Assembly: GCA_016706545.1 (NCBI GenBank)
Contig: JADJJK010000031.1
Coordinates: 50,408-114,407 of the forward strand
Direction of reading: 5' to 3'
From: Myxococcales bacterium
GTDB lineage: Bacteria; Myxococcota_A; Polyangia; Haliangiales; Haliangiaceae
Length of the DNA stretch: 64,000 nt
Made by a program: the position numbers and the translations under genes. Of this stretch, positions 8,452-16,754 are shown piece by piece; position 1 is the first letter of the stretch; every line of letters begins with the position of its first letter. Below the pieces are notes generated by a model that did not search any database, had not been told where the DNA came from, and saw nothing but the letters and a program-made list of their open reading frames with translations.

Positions 8452-10374
8452 CTAACCACCTGCTGCGCGACGTGGGCGGATGGTTCGACGGACGTCACGA
8501 CCGACGCTGCGATGGGCGCTGGGACGGACGCTGTGACGGGTGCTGCAGGTGGTCCGGCAAGGGGCGGCCGATGGAGAGCGGGTCGACGCCGGTCGCTTCC
8601 ATCTCGGCGAGGACCCAGCGCTCGATGGCGCTGTGACGGTCGAGGTCGTCCCACAGGCCGCGCAGGGGGTGGCCATCGGGGTCGAGCGGGGGATCGGCGA
8701 GAGATGGGAGCGGTGAGGGTGGCGAGGGTGGTGCTGATGTGCGGGGGGATGCGGGCGAAGATGAGGAGGGGCGGAAGGTGCGGGGGCTGCTGGGGCCGCG
8801 GCAGCGTCGGCGCGGCGCTGGATGCGCGTGATGGTGGCGGCGGCGTCCCAGCTATCGACGCGCTCGCCGCGCCAGCGGCATTGGCCGGTGGTCGAGGTCA
8901 GCGGCAGCGCGGCGTTGGCGGCGTTGGCGGCACGGATCGCAGGCCAGCCGAGCAGCGGCGGCGCCGGGTGCGGCGGTAGCGGGACGACGGCGCGGCCGTG
9001 CGGATCTTCGAAGGCGAGCGCGCCAGTGGGAGATTGCGTGATGCGGTAGCCGCGCTCGTGGACATACGAGTGATGGAGCGAGCAGAGCAGCGCTAGGTTG
9101 GGCAGGCTGGTCTCGCCGCCATCGGCCCAGTGCTGCAGGTGGTGGCCCTCGAGGAAGAGGCGGTGATCGCAGCCGGGGAAGCGGCAGGTGCGATCGCGTA
9201 GCAAGAGTGCGCGCTTGAGGGCGGCGGGGATGGTGCGGGTCTTGCGGCCGACGGAGAGTGGGGTGGCGTCGGTGGCGGTAGCTGCGGTGACGGTGGCGAC
9301 GACCAGGCCGCAGTCGCAGGACAGGCGGCGAGTGGCTTGCGGAGAGAGCGCAAGGTTGGTCTCGACGGTGAGGGCGACTGGCAGCGAGGCATCGCGGTCG
9401 GTGAAAGTGGCTGTGGCGAGAGCGGTGGTTGCGGAGATATCGGCGGCGGAGTCGGCGGTGTTGGTGGCTGAGTCGGTAGTCGCGGCGGTTTGCTGCAGCA
9501 GCGCCACGGGCACGGTGACGATCAGCTCGACGGGCGAACGCTCGGCGCTGCTGCCGCGCGCGTAGGTGTGGACCAGGGCCATCAGGCCATCGGCGCGGTT
9601 GTACGGGCGGCGCGCGGTGGTCGTGGTGGAAGAGCGCTGCGCTTCCGCGGAAACGTCAGCCGATCGCTCGGCAGGTGCTGGCGCTTCCGCGGAAACGTCA
9701 GCAACCTCCGCGGAGGCGCCCGTCGCTCGCTCGGCAGGTGCGGACGTCTCCGCGGAAGCCGCCGACGTTTCCGCGGAAGCCTCCGCCGGCTCGCGCGTGC
9801 AGTCCACCGCGGCTTGCTGCAACACTTGAAGCAGCAGCGCGGCCTCGTCGGGGCGCAGGCACGCCTTGACGCACACCATGCCCGATGCCGTCGTGGTGTG
9901 CGCCACGTAGCGCTCGCTGTCGTGCGGGCGCGCGGCCTTGCTCGCGGCGTCGGCGCCGAGCACGCCCACTTTGCGGCACACGGTCTCGAGCTGGCTGGCG
10001 GTGCAGTGCTGCGCGTAGCCCAACAGCACCGCTTCGGTGGCGGCGGTGGCCACGCGCGTGATGGCACGAGTCTTGGAATACGAGATCTTCCCCGCGGACA
10101 ATGCCTCTGATACGAGAGGCAAGGTATGCAGCGCTCTAGCCACGCGCAAGTGCTCGCGCGCGGTGCCAAGGTCCCAGCCCACGCGCCAGCTCAGCCAGTG
10201 CGCGCAGGTGCCAAAGCCCTGGCGGTACCAGCCGCCGGCCGCGTCAAAGGTCCGCAGGTCGGCGAGCAGGCGATGCATGGCGGCGTCCAGGTGGACCGCT
10301 TGCTCGGCGATGTGCTCGCCCAGAGCTTGAACTTCCTCGACGGAGAGAGGCTCGCGCATGAGGTTTTGTAGCAT
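8452..10374 (-). CDS. DUF222 / HNH endonuclease (13E12-type), C-terminus frameshifted
   Basis: 640 residues from the most plausible ATG (10374); two further in-frame ATGs upstream (10473, 10581) lead through unconserved sequence. Residues 1-170 carry the DUF222 helical domain (GFGTCAHWLSWRVGWDLGTAREHLRVARAL; typical of actinobacterial 13E12-repeat proteins and abundant in myxobacteria). Residues about 393-436 form an HNH zinc-finger nuclease: CRFPGC, EGHHLQHWADGGETSLPN, LLCSLHHSYVH. Between them is a Ser-Ala-Glu-rich insert encoded by TTCCGCGGAA-type repeats. The last ~80 codons read in frame look random, whereas another frame (about 8700 down to a TGA at 8495) encodes the natural-looking LDPDGHPLRGLWDDLDRHS and ERWVLAEMEATGVDPLSIG. 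A single-base indel, perhaps at the G-run 8743-8748, has displaced the ending. Biological role unknown. Confidence 0.8.
   Translation of the reverse strand: MLQNLMREPLSVEEVQALGEHIAEQAVHLDAAMHRLLADLRTFDAAGGWYRQGFGTCAHWLSWRVGWDLGTAREHLRVARALHTLPLVSEALSAGKISYSKTRAITRVATAATEAVLLGYAQHCTASQLETVCRKVGVLGADAASKAARPHDSERYVAHTTTASGMVCVKACLRPDEAALLLQVLQQAAVDCTREPAEASAETSAASAETSAPAERATGASAEVADVSAEAPAPAERSADVSAEAQRSSTTTTARRPYNRADGLMALVHTYARGSSAERSPVELIVTVPVALLQQTAATTDSATNTADSAADISATTALATATFTDRDASLPVALTVETNLALSPQATRRLSCDCGLVVATVTAATATDATPLSVGRKTRTIPAALKRALLLRDRTCRFPGCDHRLFLEGHHLQHWADGGETSLPNLALLCSLHHSYVHERGYRITQSPTGALAFEDPHGRAVVPLPPHPAPPLLGWPAIRAANAANAALPLTSTTGQCRWRGERVDSWDAAATITRIQRRADAAAAPAAPAPSAPPHLRPHPPAHQHHPRHPHRSHLSPIPRSTPMATPCAACGTTSTVTAPSSAGSSPRWKRPASTRSPSAAPCRTTCSTRHSVRPSAHRSVGRDVRRTIRPRRAAGG
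9640..9800. repeat. cluster of palindromic TTCCGCGGAA-type repeats inside the HNH gene
   Basis: At least five copies of the palindrome (T/C)TCCGCGGA(A/G), often extended as TTCCGCGGAAACGTCAG, lie within 160 bp and encode the Ser-Ala-Glu-rich linker of the HNH protein. Further copies lie outside the gene at 10632-10714, 11074-11157 and 12552-12562, so the motif spreads independently of coding frame. Confidence 0.75.
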
Positions 10375-10631
10375 GGCGATTTTCGGCGCCGGATTTCGAG
10401 TCTGGCGTGCCCCAGGTGCCGCGGAAGCGCGGGTGGCGCGAATTTTCGTGGGGTGCGCGGGTTGATGGGGCATGTAGCGCGCGTTGGGGTCGCAGGTGAG
10501 GAGAATGCGGCGGGTTGGCAGCGTGGAGGGCGCGTTGGCGCGGAGAGTGTCAAGAGGAATGTTGATATATATATATTCCATGGAGGATCTTTAGTTGGCG
10601 AATGTGTCCGGTAGGCGGACACGAGCGAGCA

Positions 10632-10714
10632 GAGATCGCGGAAACCTCCGCGGAAACTTGATGTGATCCAAGTCGCAGCGCGTTTCCGCGGAAGCCTCGG
10701 GGCTGTGGACGGTG
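10632..10714. repeat. 83-bp dispersed repeat, copy 1
   Basis: Contains two CTCCGCGGAA/TTCCGCGGAA palindromes flanking the conserved core GTGATCCAAGTCGCAGCGCG and ends in GCTGTGGACGGTG. It is about 85 % identical by eye to 11074-11157 in the same orientation. It lies upstream of the HNH gene in a non-coding stretch of roughly 930 bp (10375-11308). Confidence 0.85.
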
Positions 10715-10716
10715 CC

Positions 10717-10885
10717 GGGCTGTGGACAACCGCGCTCGTCGCATTTGGGCAGGAGCGATGCGCGTAAGCGGCGCGGTTGACCACAGCCCTTGGAGAGGCG
10801 CAGGAGGCCAGGTGCAGCAGGCGTGCTTGAGGGGACGGCGCGCCTCTCCACACCGCCGCACAGCCCCTGCTGTTTTCAGAACCCT
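10717..10885 (-). repeat. REP/BIME-like element, single inverted copy of the 36.7-kb repeat family
   Basis: Read on the minus strand it matches the triplicated units at 36752-37451: GGTTCTG..CAGCAGGGGCTGTG, GGCGGTGTGGAGAGGCGCGC, GCGCCTCTCCAAGGGCTGTG, and GCGCGGTTGTCCACAGCCC. Two stem-loops are possible: arms at 10717-10735 with 10771-10789 (GGGCTGTGGACAACCGCGC against GCGCGGTTGACCACAGCCC), and arms at 10790-10803 with about 10838-10851 (TTGGAGAGGCGC against GCGCCTCTCCA). The loops differ between copies while stems are conserved, as expected for a structured element. Confidence 0.82.
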
Positions 10886-10971
10886 GAGTTTTTTATTTTT
10901 GTACCAGAACCCAGAACCCGGAACGGATCGCCAGGTAGCGACAAGGGTGAGCGCGTGGGAGGTGGGTAGGC

Positions 10972-11060
10972 CCAGCACGGTGGTTGGGTCAAGCACGGTG
11001 GTTGGGTCAAGCACGGTGGTTGGGCCTGGCACGGTGGTTGGGTCGAGCACGGTGGTGCAG
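10972..11060. repeat. tandem repeat, about 18-bp unit (AGCACGGTGGTTGGGTCA)
   Basis: Five imperfect copies of GCACGGTGGTTGGG with 17-18 bp period between the two 83-bp dispersed repeats. No gene is visible in 10375-11308; the stretch holds the repeats described, a short alternating AT tract at 10564-10573 and a poorly conserved filler. Confidence 0.8.
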
Positions 11061-11073
11061 GCACGGGTCACGC

Positions 11074-11157
11074 GGGTCGCGGAGACCTCCGCGGAAACGT
11101 TGGCGTGATCCAAGTCGCAGCGCGTCTCCGCGGAAGCTCCGGTGCTGTGGACGGTGG
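11074..11157. repeat. 83-bp dispersed repeat, copy 2
   Basis: Second copy of 10632-10714, same orientation: CTCCGCGGAAACGTTGG, then GTGATCCAAGTCGCAGCGCG, then TCTCCGCGGAAGC and GCTGTGGACGGTGG. Variation falls mostly between the palindromes and the core. Confidence 0.85.
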
Positions 11158-11308
11158 CGCGGGACGGGACTAAGACGGACCAAGACGGATTAAGACACGC
11201 GAAGCGGAGAAACGCTGGAGGCCCTGATTTCTCCGCGGCGCCGAGGCGACCTGGTACGCTACGCGCGGGATGGAGGCTGCGGCTCCGGGCCGCAGCCAAA
11301 GGAGGAAC

Positions 11309-12499
11309 ATGACCGCTCGGCACCTGTGGTTCACCATCATGCTCATGGCCTGCAGCTCGGAGGCGCCGGCACCTCGGGCGACCGCGGTTGGCCCGTCTCC
11401 ACGAACGGCTGCGCCAGCGCGCACGGACGAAGCCGTCCGCGCGACGAAGGAAGCCGTCGCGGTCGCGGCGCCCGCGGCCAAACCAGCCGCCGCCGCCGCT
11501 GCCGCCGCTGCCGCCGAGGCCGCCGCTGCCGCCGGCGTCGCTGCCTTCGCCGCCGAGGCGAAGGAGCGAGCAGCGCGTGAGGAGAGGGATCGAGGAGAGG
11601 TGGACGAGGAGGCCCACCTCGCCGCGATCCGCGCCGCGCTGGCGCAGGCGGATGCGCCGATCCCGGTGGCGACGCCTCAGCTCCAGACAGAGGCGCTCCC
11701 GGACAAGATGAACCGGCGGATTCGCTTCCGGCTGCGCGCGCTCTCGAAGGCCCCCATCGCCCTGCGGTCCATCCAGTATCTGCCGCAGGAGGACGGCAGC
11801 GCGGAGGTGATCGCGATGTACGAGACCAGCTTGTACGAAGAGTGCGTCCGTGAGTTCGCGAGCAGGATCGAAGGCCGCAAGTCCTGCCTCTCTCGGGACA
11901 GGGTTCGCGGCTGCGTGCGCAGCGGCGTGGTGTGGGCGCACTTCGCCGCGCCGGGCCCAGCGACGCCGGTCGAACAAGGCGGCTCGCTGACCCTGCAGAC
12001 CAGCCCGCTGGAGCGCGAGCTCTGCACCATCAAATCGGAGACCCTCCAGGTCGCGGACCTCGATGGCGATGGCAAGCTCGAGCTCGAGCTGAACGTGGTC
12101 AGCGCCAACGAGCCTCCCTCTGACAGTCGCGGCATGTACAGCCACGACTACGCATGGTCATACTACCTGTTTCCTTCCGACCTCTCACCCGAACAGAGCT
12201 TGTCCATCGAGGTCGAGAGCTGGGAAGTGATGAACGGCGTGGACGGCTTCGCGTTCGAGCCGCTCCTCGAGCTGCGCGACGTGGACCACGATGGCCGACG
12301 TGACCTGGTGCAGTACACGCCACGAGATCTGAGAGAATGCAAGGACGACAACACGCCCGAGAGCCCGGAGGAAGGGGCGCCAAATCCGTGCGCGCTCGTC
12401 AACCGAGCGGTCGAGATCTACCTCTACGACGTGAGCGCTGATCGATGGATCGCAGCGACCCAAGCGCAGCTCGAGTCGCTCGTGAGCCACGCGCGGTAG
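11309..12499 (+). CDS. lipoprotein of a locally triplicated family (copy C)
   Basis: 396 residues from ATG 11309, chosen because a strong Shine-Dalgarno (AAAGGAGGAAC) sits just upstream and the signal peptide MTARHLWFTIMLMACSSEA ends in LMAC with Cys15. After an Ala-rich helical linker (about 40-110) it carries the same domain as copies A and B: LPDKMNRRIRFRLRALSKAPIALRS, EVIAMYETSLYEECVRE, and Asp loops DLDGDGKLELELNV and DVDHDGRRDLV resembling FG-GAP calcium loops. It is separated from A and B by the repeat-rich HNH region, and is transcribed oppositely. Function unknown. Confidence 0.78.
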   Translation: MTARHLWFTIMLMACSSEAPAPRATAVGPSPRTAAPARTDEAVRATKEAVAVAAPAAKPAAAAAAAAAAEAAAAAGVAAFAAEAKERAAREERDRGEVDEEAHLAAIRAALAQADAPIPVATPQLQTEALPDKMNRRIRFRLRALSKAPIALRSIQYLPQEDGSAEVIAMYETSLYEECVREFASRIEGRKSCLSRDRVRGCVRSGVVWAHFAAPGPATPVEQGGSLTLQTSPLERELCTIKSETLQVADLDGDGKLELELNVVSANEPPSDSRGMYSHDYAWSYYLFPSDLSPEQSLSIEVESWEVMNGVDGFAFEPLLELRDVDHDGRRDLVQYTPRDLRECKDDNTPESPEEGAPNPCALVNRAVEIYLYDVSADRWIAATQAQLESLVSHAR

Positions 12500-12605
12500 C
12501 TCCCAGGACACCTCCGCAGCTTGCCAGCAAGTGGAGGTCGAGCGCGCGGAGCCCTCCGCGGAAGCGTCTCGCGAGGGCGCGCCTGCCGACCGGCGCGCGC
12601 AAGCG

Positions 12606-13874
12606 CTAACCCAGGACGCCCGGGTTCATGATGCCGTCGGGGTCGACGGCGCGCTTGAGGGCGAGCAGGTAGGAGTCGAGCTTGGTGGCGCGGGCACCCA
12701 GGAGCCAGCCGCCGGCGGTGTCAGCGGCCGCGGCGCAGGAGGCGACGAGGGCGCCAGCGTCGGCGGCGAGGAGCACGTGGCCGTCGCGGCAGAAGGTGAA
12801 GAAGACGACCGCGCCGTCGACGTCGAAGCGGGAGATGTGGGCGCGGGCGGCGGCGCCCGCGATGGCGGCGGCGGCCTTGACCGCGGCGTAGACGGCGCGC
12901 AGCCGCGACGGTCTGGCCATGACCTGCAGGGCGGGGGCGGGCGCAGGGGTGGGCTCGCCCGCGTGCAGGCGGCGCCACCAGAGCTCGGCGAGGCCCAGGT
13001 CGGTCTCGCCTCCACCCTCGGCGACCACGGCGCTGCCGAGCAGATCTCGATCGCACGCCGCCAGGTCGGTGGGGCCAGCGGTGCCTGCGACCAGCAGGGC
13101 CTGGCCTTCCGGAAGCACGAGCCCCTCGAAGTGCGCGCCGGCCTCCTCGCTGTCGTAGATGCGCAGGCCCGAGGGCATGACCTCTTCGCGCAGCGCCAGC
13201 AGCACCGCGGACACCGCCGCGTCGATGGACGGCAGCAGGTACGCGCCGAGAAATCGCGCCTCGGGCTTGCGATGCACGCGCAGCACCGCCGACGTGATGA
13301 TGCCGATGATGCCCTCGCTGCCGCACAGCGCGCGCGCCAGATCCGGCCCGGTGGCGCGGCGCGGCGCCAGCCGGGTGTGCACCAGGCGGCCGTTGGCCAG
13401 CACCGCGGACACCGCCACCACCGCGTCCTCGAAGAAGCCATGGCGCGCGCTGCTCTTGCCCGGGGTCCGCACGGCCAGGATGCCGCCCAGGGTGGAGGAC
13501 AAGACGACCGGCGGATAGTCGCCAACCGACAGGCCGCGCCGCGCCAGGATGCGCTCCAGCTCGAGCCCGCCGAGGCCCGCCTGCGCCTCCACCAGGAGCG
13601 AGGTCTCGTCGAGCTGCACCACCTGAGCGAGCCGGCGGGTGGCCAGCACCACGCGCGGCCGGTCATCCGGCGCGTAGCTGGGCCTGCCGCCCACCCCGGC
13701 TGGGTGCAGCGGGACGCGATGTTCACGGCAGGCCACCACCACCTCGCAGATCTCGGCGGCGGAGGCCGGCGCGACGTGAAACGCCGGAAAGACGCCGCCC
13801 TTGACCGCCACGTGCTCGGCGTCCACCGCGCGCGCCAGCGCGGCCTCGAACGCCGCGGTGGTGAAGGGGCTCAC
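12606..13874 (-). CDS. FAD-binding oxidoreductase, VAO/GlcD family (short form)
   Basis: 422 residues from GTG 13874, which overlaps the stop of the preceding gene (GTGA). The N-terminal half is a FAD_binding_4 (PCMH-type) domain: LHPAGVGGRPSYAPDDRPRV takes the place of the usual PxGGGT loop, followed by LEERILARRGL-type and PVVLSSTLGGILAVRTPG segments that bind FAD, and GSEGIIGIITSAVLRV. The C-terminal part ends in DPDGIMNPGVLG, the conserved end of FAD-linked oxidases. The glycine loop is less canonical than in the neighbouring gene. It probably oxidises a hydroxy-acid or acts together with the AGPS-like partner; the substrate is unknown. Confidence 0.78.
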   Translation of the reverse strand: MSPFTTAAFEAALARAVDAEHVAVKGGVFPAFHVAPASAAEICEVVVACREHRVPLHPAGVGGRPSYAPDDRPRVVLATRRLAQVVQLDETSLLVEAQAGLGGLELERILARRGLSVGDYPPVVLSSTLGGILAVRTPGKSSARHGFFEDAVVAVSAVLANGRLVHTRLAPRRATGPDLARALCGSEGIIGIITSAVLRVHRKPEARFLGAYLLPSIDAAVSAVLLALREEVMPSGLRIYDSEEAGAHFEGLVLPEGQALLVAGTAGPTDLAACDRDLLGSAVVAEGGGETDLGLAELWWRRLHAGEPTPAPAPALQVMARPSRLRAVYAAVKAAAAIAGAAARAHISRFDVDGAVVFFTFCRDGHVLLAADAGALVASCAAAADTAGGWLLGARATKLDSYLLALKRAVDPDGIMNPGVLG

Positions 13875-15592
13875 GGCGCCTCCTTGCGGGACGCGACCAG
13901 GCCCATCTTGCCCGGGTTCAAGATGCCGTCGGGGTCCAGCGCCGCCTTGGCGCCGCGGAAGATGGCCATGGCCTCGCGGTGCTCGGCGGCCATGTACGGC
14001 GCCTTGAGCAGGCCCACGCCGTGGTGGTGGCTGATGGTGCCGCCCACCCGCGTGGCGGCCTCCATCCCATCCTTCCAGATCGCGTCATACACTCGCTCGG
14101 CGTTGCGCGCCCCTTCGACCGACGCGGCGAAGGTGAAGTAGATCGAGCAGCCATCCGCGTAGGCGTGTGAGAGGTGCGCCATGACCACCGCGTGCGGCGC
14201 CAGCGCGCCGCGCACCGCGTGATACAGGTCGAGCAAGCGATCCCACGACGACGCGACCTCCATGGTGTCGACGAACGCGCCGTCGCGGAAGATCGGCGAC
14301 ATGCGGTACGACACCGCGTAGCGGTGCGCCAGCCAGGCCAGGCCCGGCTCCTCGCCTCGGTCCTTCGCGCCCGCGGCCTCCAGCTCCGCGAAGGTGAGCT
14401 GGGCCTCGACCTCGGTGCGGATGCGCGATCCCTCGAGCCCGACGATGAGCCGGCAGCCGCGGTGGGCGGTGGTGGCGGCGGCGCCAAAGAGCCGGTTGGC
14501 CATGGACCCGCGCGACAGCGCTGCGTTCTGGGCCGCGCGGCTGGCGGACTTCATCAGCCGCTTGCGCGCCCCTTCATCGCGCGCCAGGGTGACCAGGCGA
14601 GACATCCAGCCGCCGCGCTCGCTGGGCTCGGGCACGGGCCACGACGGCAGCGCGCCCCCATCTACCGGCGGCAGCGGCGCGCTGGCGAAGTCGCCAGTGG
14701 CCGCGCTCGCGCCGGCGTAGCGCGCGGTGTCCTCATCGCTCTCCTTGTCGCTCTTGTGACCCATGCTCGCCAGGAACGTGTCCAGCTCGTCGTACAGGCG
14801 CAGCACGGCCGGGCGCAGCCCCCGCTGCAACACGCGACGCAGCGCGATGATGCCCGTCGCCACGTCTGGCAGCTCGAAGCCGCGGTACACGCGGAGCTGC
14901 GGCGCGGGCGCGACGCGCAGGCGCGCCGAGGTGATGATCCCCAGCGTGCCCTCGCTGCCCACCAAGAGCTGCGTCCAGTTGGGGCCGCGCAGCGCGCGGT
15001 TGGGGCCATCGGTCTCGATGATCTCGCCCTTGCCGGTGACCACCGTGAGCCCGGCCGCCCGGTCCTCCACCTTGCCGTACTTGGTGGAGAGCTGGCCCGC
15101 GGCGCGGGTGGCGAGCCAGCCGCCGACCGTGGAGCAATAGATCGAAGAGGGGAAGTGGCCAAACGTGTAGCCTCGATGCGCCAGCTCGCGCTCGAAGCGC
15201 TCGCCGTTCATCCCGGCGTCCACATCGCAGATGAGATCTTCGCCGGACACCGAGCGCAGCTCGCGCATGCGCTTGAGGTCGATCGTGATGCCGCCAAAGA
15301 GCGGGATCACGCCGCCGCACACGCCGGAGCCGCCACCGTAGGGGATGACCGGCACGCGCAGCTCGCGGGCGAGCTTCACCACCGCCGCCACCTCGCGGAC
15401 GTGCTCTGGCCACACCACGGCGTTTGGCACGTGCGCGGGGGCCTCGCCTTGCCGCCGCGCCAGCAAGAGGCGTGGCCACATGTCGCGGGCGTAGGTCTGG
15501 CGGTCCAGCAGGCGAAGGGAGACCCGACGCGAGCCGAAGATCGCCTCCAGCGCCAGGCGCAGCTTGTCGGGATCGACGGGGGCAAACACCAG
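13871..15592 (-). CDS. alkyldihydroxyacetonephosphate synthase-like FAD enzyme
   Basis: 573 residues if started at GTG 15592; an ATG at 15679 would overlap the divergent hbd start, so the start is uncertain. FAD_binding_4 domain: VIPYGGGSGVCGG (pyrophosphate loop), GHFPSSIYCSTVGGWLATRAAG, LVGSEGTLGIITSARLRV. The C-terminal domain contains GGTISHHHGVGLLKAPYM; the His triplet is diagnostic of alkyl-DHAP synthase, which swaps the acyl chain of acyl-DHAP for a fatty alcohol in ether-lipid synthesis. It ends in DPDGILNPGKMG. Ether lipids act as developmental signals in myxobacteria (established knowledge), which makes this reading attractive. It overlaps the short FAD oxidase by 4 bp. Confidence 0.8.
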   Translation of the reverse strand: MVFAPVDPDKLRLALEAIFGSRRVSLRLLDRQTYARDMWPRLLLARRQGEAPAHVPNAVVWPEHVREVAAVVKLARELRVPVIPYGGGSGVCGGVIPLFGGITIDLKRMRELRSVSGEDLICDVDAGMNGERFERELAHRGYTFGHFPSSIYCSTVGGWLATRAAGQLSTKYGKVEDRAAGLTVVTGKGEIIETDGPNRALRGPNWTQLLVGSEGTLGIITSARLRVAPAPQLRVYRGFELPDVATGIIALRRVLQRGLRPAVLRLYDELDTFLASMGHKSDKESDEDTARYAGASAATGDFASAPLPPVDGGALPSWPVPEPSERGGWMSRLVTLARDEGARKRLMKSASRAAQNAALSRGSMANRLFGAAATTAHRGCRLIVGLEGSRIRTEVEAQLTFAELEAAGAKDRGEEPGLAWLAHRYAVSYRMSPIFRDGAFVDTMEVASSWDRLLDLYHAVRGALAPHAVVMAHLSHAYADGCSIYFTFAASVEGARNAERVYDAIWKDGMEAATRVGGTISHHHGVGLLKAPYMAAEHREAMAIFRGAKAALDPDGILNPGKMGLVASRKEAP

Positions 15593-15677
15593 GTGGCGAC
15601 GGTACGAAACCCCCCCAGGCGGCGCAACCCGCAGGCGGCGCGGACTGCGCGCATCCGCGGTGATATGGTGCGCGGCC

Positions 15678-16571
15678 ATGGCCAGCCAAGATCCTCTCGC
15701 AGCCTCCATCCGCACCATCGCCGTGATCGGCGCCGGCACCATGGGGCACGGCATCGCTCACGTCAGCGCGGCGGCCGGCGCTAACGTCCGCTTGTTCGAC
15801 GCGGTGCCTGGCGCCGCTGCCGCCGGGGTGGCCCGGGTGCAAAAGAACCTCGACAAGGGCGTGGAGCTGGGCAAGGTCAGCGCGCAAGCGCGCGATGAGG
15901 CGCTGGCTCGCCTCACCGCGGTCACCGACGTGGCCGCGGCCTGCGCAGACGCCGACTGCGTGATCGAGGCGGTGCCCGAGCGCATGGAGCTCAAGCGCGA
16001 GCTGTTTCACGCCATCGACGCGGCGGCGCCAGGACACGCGCTCCTGTGTACCAACACCTCGTCGTTGCCGGTGGCGCAGATCGCCGCGGCGGTGGGCGAT
16101 CCTTCGCGCGTGGTCGGCATGCACTTCTTCAACCCGGTGCATGTGATGAAGCTGGTGGAGATCGTCCGCCACGAGCGCTCGTCGCCGGACGCGGTGGCGG
16201 CGGCGGTCGCGCTGGCCGAGCGCATGGGCAAGAGCCCCATCGTGGTGGCCGACAGCCCGGGCTTTGCCTCCAGCCGGCTGGGCCTGGTCATCGGCCTCGA
16301 GGCGATGCGCATGGTGGAGCAAGGCGTGGCCTCTCCGGCAGACATCGACACCGCGATGAAGCTCGGCTACGGCCACCCGATGGGCCCGCTCGAGCTGACC
16401 GATCTGGTGGGGCTGGACGTCCGGCTCGGCATCGCCGAGTACCTGCAAGGCGCGCTGGGCGCAGGCTTCACGCCGCCCCAGATCTTGCGCGACAAGGTGG
16501 CGGCTGGCCACCTGGGCAAGAAGTCCGGCACGGGCTTCTATCAGTGGGACGCCGACGGCAAGAAGCGCTGA
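15678..16571 (+). CDS. hbd: 3-hydroxybutyryl-CoA dehydrogenase
   Basis: 297 residues, the normal length for single-domain 3-hydroxyacyl-CoA dehydrogenase. The Rossmann loop IAVIGAGTMGHGIAHVSA (about 13-30) binds NAD(P). EAVPERMELKRELF and NTSSLPVAQIA follow, the catalytic His lies in MHFFNPVHVMKLVE, and the conserved C-terminal domain has DIDTAMKLGYGHPMGPLELTDLVGLD and KSGTGFYQW. It oxidises (S)-3-hydroxybutyryl-CoA or reduces acetoacetyl-CoA in butanoate and fatty-acid metabolism. Transcribed divergently from the AGPS-like gene with a shared 85-bp promoter gap. Confidence 0.95.
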   Translation: MASQDPLAASIRTIAVIGAGTMGHGIAHVSAAAGANVRLFDAVPGAAAAGVARVQKNLDKGVELGKVSAQARDEALARLTAVTDVAAACADADCVIEAVPERMELKRELFHAIDAAAPGHALLCTNTSSLPVAQIAAAVGDPSRVVGMHFFNPVHVMKLVEIVRHERSSPDAVAAAVALAERMGKSPIVVADSPGFASSRLGLVIGLEAMRMVEQGVASPADIDTAMKLGYGHPMGPLELTDLVGLDVRLGIAEYLQGALGAGFTPPQILRDKVAAGHLGKKSGTGFYQWDADGKKR

Positions 16572-16754
16572 GAAGGGCGCGGCGGCGGCACCTGGTGGGC
16601 GGCACCAGGTGAGCTGTCAAGCCTGCCGGGCTCGGGGCTCGCGCCTGGCTCCCCCCCGCCCCCCCCCCCCCACGAGGCCCCCCGGGGAGACAGGCAACCC
16701 ACGAGCAACGGAACACCAGGCCCCACCCGGAACAAACCCCCCCCAAAAAAGTCG

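Noticed and set aside
16651..16671. C-run interrupted by one G as a regulatory signal
   Set aside because: Lies downstream of hbd at the end of the convergent M23 gene; looks like low-complexity filler and is prone to sequencing error.
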